A DNA stretch of 64,000 nucleotides from Trichoderma breve (Eukaryota > Ascomycota > Sordariomycetes > Hypocreales > Hypocreaceae), in assembly GCF_028502605.1 (NCBI RefSeq), contig NC_079233.1, forward strand, positions 4,712,001 through 4,776,000, read 5' to 3'. How positions within the stretch are numbered: the first letter of the stretch is position 1; each line of letters starts with the position of its first letter. Position numbers and translations under genes: made by a program. Shown one piece after another: positions 59,168 through 64,000 of the stretch. The notes beneath the pieces are model-generated. The model was given only the letters and a program-made list of their open reading frames with translations. It did no database searches and was not told the DNA's origin.

Positions 59168-60046
59168 GAGCAAAATTCGTGCGTTTCTGGGCACCCGATG
59201 CCTGTCTGTTGGTGATGATTCCAAGAGGCGTTGGCGCAGATACAGGCCGTCCGTCGTCTGGCTCAGTACTAGGTACTGCTTGGTAGATGCAAGTCGGGAG
59301 TACGTACCGAGGATTGATGCTTGGTGGGGGTTTATGCCTTAAAGCGAGCCTCAGCCACGACCCCTACAAGGGTACCAAACTGCTGGGTTTGATGCTGATG
59401 CTGATGCTGACCGATTTAAGCGGCATCTTTCATTATCGCAACCCAAAATCGAGGCACGATTCAAATTCTCAAGGGATCCATCCTCTTAGAATGTGAAATC
59501 ATATTTTCATTCAATATTAATGCTACTGCAAAGTGACTAATTTCCCTTAGTCAGTCATATAGCCAACACATTCTTGTCCTTAATAGGAGCGTTGAACCCG
59601 GATCGTCGTCATTTATATCATTCATACCACACAGCCCAGAGTCGGCAAGTAAGTAGCATCCTCCAAAGCAAATATTGGGTACGCCAAACAAGCATACGGC
59701 CAAGGAACATTCACGTATATGTGTTCAAGTCGCATTCTAAAAGTTACTGGCTTTCTAATCTCACCAGTGACGCCAATTCTGCCCGGCTCAAATCCAGGGG
59801 TTTCGTTGACATGTTCTTCTGTCTTCGAGCTTTTAGATCCATAGTATTCCACTTCATTTCTCACCTTGTGATGAGTGAGTGGCGGCTGCACAGTAGTACT
59901 GTAGTCAGGGGTATATCTGCTCGCGAGTCTGGGTGCCATGAGTCGTTGCGCTTGCAACGCTTGGTTGAGAATCAAGGTTGAGCAATCAAGATTCCTTGAG
60001 CATGCGTCCTTTATTGTGGAATCAACGTCAACATTGGTCTGGAATT
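59168..60046. other. Spacer between PP4 subunit and orphan ORF
   Basis: About 0.9 kb; it contains a TGATGC tandem run at about 59391-59410. No recognisable gene; the plus-strand frame at 59574-59981 has no domain. Confidence 0.5.
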
Positions 60047-61210
60047 TCATGTGCCAAATCTACCCTCTTCTGTGGAGTTGATTTGGTCAGTTGAAGCCTC
60101 ATGCTGTGCGGTGCAATCATTGGTAGCTTTAGCGTCTATAGTTGGGCTGTCATTTTTCATCTCAGCATTGTCCTCTGGTTTGATACCAGAATGTGAGATG
60201 GTATCCTTTGCGTCCACTCCATTATTTAGCTTTGGAATGCCATACTTCTGGAGGAGATTATTTGCTCTGTCAGTAAGAGCATCCGTCTGTTTCAGTTTTG
60301 TGTTTGCATTCTCCTTTTTCAACTGTGCGCGATCCCAGGCGCATTGAGGGTCGACAACGGAGGAGTAGATTTCCTTGGTGGTGGCATTAATTCCCTCCAT
60401 GGTAGCGCGAGCATTCTTCATCATTTGAAATGCTTCCGCCATAATGGCCTGTGCTTCTGTTAAGTCTGCTTTCGCTGCGTCGATGGCAACGTTCTTCTCG
60501 TCGATGATAGACGTTGCCCGATCCATCTCTGCTCTCGCATGCTTGGCCAGCTCGGCGGCTTCTTTTTGAAAAGTGTAAATTTCCAGGGGTGCGAAAACGC
60601 GGTCAATTTGATCACATACATGAGCTCTCTGCTCCTTCCAATCCAACTGTCCAATGTCTAGTATGTCGGAACTCGTGACTGATCCAAGAAATAGTAGAGG
60701 AGTGAGATCCCAGGACCTGGAACCGTACAAATAAAGGTGGTGAGGGTAGATATTATATCCGACTCCGTTGTTGTACAGTATTTTGACAGATCGGTAGAGC
60801 TGGCTTTTGATTCCTTGTATCTCTCTGTATGAGAGATGCATAAAGCGGGCTTCTTTCTCGAACGGAATCAAATCACGGGGTGGGTATTTGATGGTGTAGG
60901 ATCGAGTAACTGGGTTATTGCTAGCAAGCTGAGGGGCGTGGTCTCTAAGCTCAGGGATGCTGCGAATGATCTTAAGGATATCGAGGTGCCTGTTGAAGGA
61001 TTCATCATCTTGTAGGTCAGAGATGATTTGTTCGCGCCACCGACGAGAAGGGCCGCGACGAGCGCGAGCTTTCAACCGTTTGCGAGGGCTCTCCTTGGGC
61101 TGGCCCTCTTTGAGTTCTTGTACGCGACGAGGTATGGCAAGCAGTGGCGCAGAGGAAGGGTCGGCATCACAAATCTCTGTCGTGGATGGTATCAGCTGAG
61201 CACTCGCCAT
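60047..61210 (-). CDS. Unrecognised coiled-coil protein (orphan ORF)
   Basis: A single 387-aa frame opens at ATG 61210. I do not recognise the family. Residues about 35-60 are strongly basic (RKRLKARARRGPSRRWREQ), possibly a nuclear or nucleic-acid-binding segment. A folded-looking middle follows (FNRHLDILKIIRSIPELRDH, PFEKEARFMHLSYREIQGI, YLYGSRSWDLTPLLFLGS). Residues about 215-325 have long stretches of Ala/Glu/Lys with heptad-like spacing (AAELAKHARAEMDRA, AKADLTEAQAIMAEAFQMM) and should form a coiled coil. The tail is polar and probably disordered. Codon use looks coding, the frame is long and stop-free, and a 5' AT-rich block lies 160 bp upstream. Its edge position suggests an accessory, lineage-restricted gene. 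Introns near the 3' end cannot be excluded. Confidence 0.6.
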   Translation of the reverse strand: MASAQLIPSTTEICDADPSSAPLLAIPRRVQELKEGQPKESPRKRLKARARRGPSRRWREQIISDLQDDESFNRHLDILKIIRSIPELRDHAPQLASNNPVTRSYTIKYPPRDLIPFEKEARFMHLSYREIQGIKSQLYRSVKILYNNGVGYNIYPHHLYLYGSRSWDLTPLLFLGSVTSSDILDIGQLDWKEQRAHVCDQIDRVFAPLEIYTFQKEAAELAKHARAEMDRATSIIDEKNVAIDAAKADLTEAQAIMAEAFQMMKNARATMEGINATTKEIYSSVVDPQCAWDRAQLKKENANTKLKQTDALTDRANNLLQKYGIPKLNNGVDAKDTISHSGIKPEDNAEMKNDSPTIDAKATNDCTAQHEASTDQINSTEEGRFGT

Positions 61211-61365
61211 GGCAACGAGCGATGCAGGAAACGAATCTGGGTAGGGAGCGCATATGGCGAAGTTATGAAGATGCTGCTGAATGATGTCCGTTTGTGCCGA
61301 ACTGAGTTTGGGCTGGGGTTTTTGCTTTATTTACGCAAAGGAAAACTGAACTGTGCTACCAATCA

Positions 61366-61830
61366 GGGTTGCCAATTCGTAATATTTCGAAGTATAAATT
61401 ATTTTTGTATTTTATATATGAATTACGAAAAAAAATTGTGTTTTTAGTATAAAATACGAAAAAAATTCGTAATTTATATATAAATATAAAAATATAAAAT
61501 ACGAAAATGTATAAAAAGAAAAAATTATAATATTTAATTTTAATTTCATTTTAATAATAAAAATAAATAAGTATATAACGTATAGTTTTATAATTAATAT
61601 ATATTCTAGTAATTTAGAATATATTATTAATATAGAAAAATATATGAAATTAGTATATTACTTATATTATAAATTACTTTACAAATAATAGGAATCGGTT
61701 TATATATTTGGTGCTAAATATAGCCCTTTTTCCTAGCTATTAAATAGTATAGGTTATGTAGTATAGTTTTTACTACTGGTTGTAAAATCGCAAAGTGTTA
61801 GTATTAGGGCATAGATACCTATCATATTGT
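61366..61830. other. Strongly AT-rich block
   Basis: About 460 bp of almost pure A/T with scattered TACGAA/TTCGTA words, several in inverted orientation (61371-61377, 61423-61429, 61456-61462). No coding capacity. It could be a mutated repeat (RIP-like decay), a replication or matrix-attachment region, or simply an AT isochore edge. Confidence 0.7.
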
Positions 61831-62149
61831 TTTTGGAGGAAAAGCTCACACATCACGACCTAGGCCAGTTGAAGGACCCGACATGTAGTTTTTTCACGGT
61901 AACATGGCTTCTGGCCCTTACCTATCAGTTGATTTCCCACGTACGAGTACATGTACCTTTGTTACCTAAAGGCATGGGGTGCCGTCGCCAGCCAATCAAT
62001 TCAATCATACGGAGTACATCGGCAAGGAGGGGCAGAATTCACTGCATCTGACGTTCACTGATTGCGTTTCTTTTGGTAGGAGATCACCCCAGTATCATAC
62101 ACTCTCCACGGCATGATTGGATAGGTACGTTACGAGCACTCCATGCTCC

Positions 62150-62189
62150 AGGGTATGCTCAAGGGTATGCTCAAGGGTATGCTCAAAGG
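62150..62189. repeat. Tandem GGGTATGCTCAA repeat
   Basis: Three adjacent copies of a 12-mer (GGGTATGCTCAA, last with an extra A), preceded by a diverged copy (CCATGCTCCA). On the minus strand it reads as repeated EHTL codons, but no gene surrounds it. Confidence 0.8.
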
Positions 62190-62881
62190 GTACTAGTATG
62201 TACCCTTGACGAGAATTATCTGGTCGCCCTTTACCCTGCCTAATACAATATTCATATCCACTCCCGCGCATAATAGTGGGTCGACGCGTCCATGTCCGAC
62301 CAACAAGAAGAAATCGGATTAGACCGAAACTTAAGGTCGAACCCAGCAGAGCCATAAAGGAAAGTGCACTACTGTAAACAAGAAAACGGGCAATGGGCAC
62401 AATGGGCAAATCATCAAGGGGTCTGCAAAAACCCCGAGAGCGCAAACTGAATAAATACACACACACATTTGCGCAGTAAGAGCACTAATATGAAGACTCT
62501 AGCGTAGTTCGTTTGTGCGTGTAGAGAGTATTTCTGTGTGCTGTTATTTTCTTCTGTCTCAGTAATTTTGCAGACCCCGTGATGAGGTACAATGAGCATT
62601 ATCACTGTACATAAGGTACCTAGGCACTACTAAATGTGTGTGTCAGCCTGATTTTTATGCCAATAGAACATTTCTTCCGTGCAGTCTGGTTTTAGGCACC
62701 TACACAACAGCGAATGCTGACTGACGTAGTGTTTGCCTGCTTCAAGGCTGTCTCCGTTATCGCCGTACAAATGCCTACATGTACCCCGGTGCTTTCTCCT
62801 GCACATTAAATTTCCACGGAACACAGAGCACTACCTGGAAGCAAATACCCTCTTTTATTATTTGCTTGAGTATCTGCTACT

Positions 62882-62904
62882 ATTAATAATAATAATAATA
62901 ATAA
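62882..62904. repeat. TAA trinucleotide microsatellite
   Basis: About seven tandem AAT/TAA units in AT-rich, gene-free DNA. Confidence 0.8.
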
Positions 62905-64000
62905 AAACTTTCGTATTTGCTACAATAGTTATATTTCTCTATTCGTAGTTTCTGGTATTATTATTCATCTGTAACTGATGTAGGTAATTAAAGATTTACG
63001 ACATGGGCCACTGGATAGCAGAGTTTGGATACTGGCGAGCATTTCCCTTCCGTTTCAATGTTGAACTTGATGAAGAGGATTTGCCAGGCTGGAGCCATTC
63101 AATCTAATGTGTTGAAGCAAAAGCCAGCGTAACTATATCAACGGCTAACGGATGGACTCCCATTATGGTCTGCTGGCTGCTTCAAGATTCGACAATCCTT
63201 TCTTAATGTCAACGGAAGTTCCATGACTGCAAAGTATATAAAAGGGAAATCAATGGTATTTCTATGATGCAGCTGTTTCTTCTACGAAGAAATGATGTTT
63301 TCAAAGATGGGCCCTATATGGGTGCTTTTAACATCAAATATTCACTATGGCACTGATGAAAGAATTCCTTCAACTATCCTACAGCCCTGAGAAAGTTGGT
63401 TATATTCTTATCAAGAAGTTTTGAGAAAATATGCTCTATATGAAGGGCTTCAGTACCCTCCATGGTCAAAGCCTGCCTCGTGTGATATAAGTGCTCCAAA
63501 GAAACGGCGAATTTGATGATCCCTGAAAGTGATGGGAATGAACTGAATTAAATTAATGCAACTACGCCGAGACTTGCAGAAAAACACCAATCCATCGTCT
63601 GGATTAGCAATCTCGATTCCTATGTCTTAATTCAATAGTAATGAGGCCAGACGCCGGAAGGAGTGGCGATATAAGCCGATACTAGAAAAAAGTAGACATA
63701 GTTGCGAATACAGGCAGAAACATCAGCGATAGCAGCAGGTACAAGAAAAACGTTCGCGATAATAGAAGATACTTTTAAAAAATAGCTACATAAACTAAAG
63801 ATGCTGTGTAATGCATTGGGCATTCATGTGCTACTACCATCAGGCTCTGATCCTACAGCCTGATGTCGGTGTATTAACCAGTGACAGCCGCGCCCACTGC
63901 TTGTATTTCCCCTCTCAAAGATGCGCTTCCAGATGAATACCTTTATTATCAAGAGAATATGGATTCGCAAAGCACAAATTCCTCTTTATTCAATATGACA

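Larger units (their letters stand above)
61831..64000. other. Gene-free right flank
   Basis: No gene of supportable length. A 34-codon frame at 63003-63107 (begins MGHWIAEFGYWRAFPF, ends DLPGWSHSI) has protein-like composition and may be an exon relic. Other landmarks are a 12-nt tandem repeat at about 62150-62189 and a TAA/AAT trinucleotide run at about 62882-62904. Confidence 0.5.

Noticed and set aside
62140..62189. Telomere-like or CRISPR-like repeat
   Set aside because: Unit is 12 nt with no spacers, and does not resemble the fungal telomere repeat TTAGGG; a plain minisatellite.

Overview
The window reads as nuclear DNA of a filamentous ascomycete. Protein genes have short introns with GTRNGT-type donors, CTAAC/CTGAC-like branch sites and YAG acceptors. 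The gene set (HET-C, a two-domain betaine-lipid synthase, a one-chain urease, a CYT-18-type mitochondrial tyrosyl-tRNA synthetase, an Ino4-like bHLH protein) points to Sordariomycetes, most likely Hypocreales. That placement is an inference from protein families; no database search was possible. Splice models were built by hand and checked only for reading-phase closure.

Layout. About 1-3.9 kb is AT-leaning and holds no gene I can support. From 3.9 to 59.2 kb lies a core block of conserved housekeeping genes, in order: Rsc4-like bromodomain protein (-), Maf-type nucleotide pyrophosphatase (+), Ino4-like bHLH (+), mitochondrial ThrRS (-), Kap120-type importin (+), quinone oxidoreductase (-), Dsk2/ubiquilin (-), Npr2 (+), mitochondrial TyrRS (-), SDH4 membrane anchor (+), tRNA-Tyr with intron (+), BTA1 betaine-lipid synthase (-), kinase-like protein (+), Ada3/Ngg1 (+), urease (+), HMG-box protein (-), HET-C (+), RING-H2 membrane protein (+), PPP4R2-type PP4 subunit (-). 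Three long intergenic stretches (29.5-31.8, 41.8-45.9 and 49.0-54.3 kb) lie upstream of BTA1/kinase, HMG/HET-C and the RING gene. Beyond 59.2 kb the window becomes accessory-like: one unrecognised coiled-coil ORF (60.0-61.2 kb), a very AT-rich block (61.4-61.8 kb) and gene-free DNA with short tandem repeats.

Themes. Mitochondrial function: ThrRS, TyrRS and SDH4, the last two head to head with two CCAATCA boxes between them. Lipid and nutrient economy: Ino4-like bHLH with an exact inositol/choline element in its own leader, BTA1 (phosphate-sparing lipid) with a CACGTG site upstream, Npr2 (amino-acid signalling to TORC1) and urease with a GATA cluster upstream. Chromatin: Rsc4, Ada3, HMG-box. 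Protein quality control and signalling: Dsk2, RING-H2, PP4 subunit.

No clearly new multi-gene system was found. The items most worth a second look are the exact ICRE in front of the bHLH gene, the kinase-like protein with DWE in place of DFG, the orphan coiled-coil ORF beside the AT-rich block, several very small exons (12, 18, 21 and 33 nt), a stop-free 78-nt intron in the importin gene, and the histidine-run plus Tyr/Gly repeat tail of HET-C.
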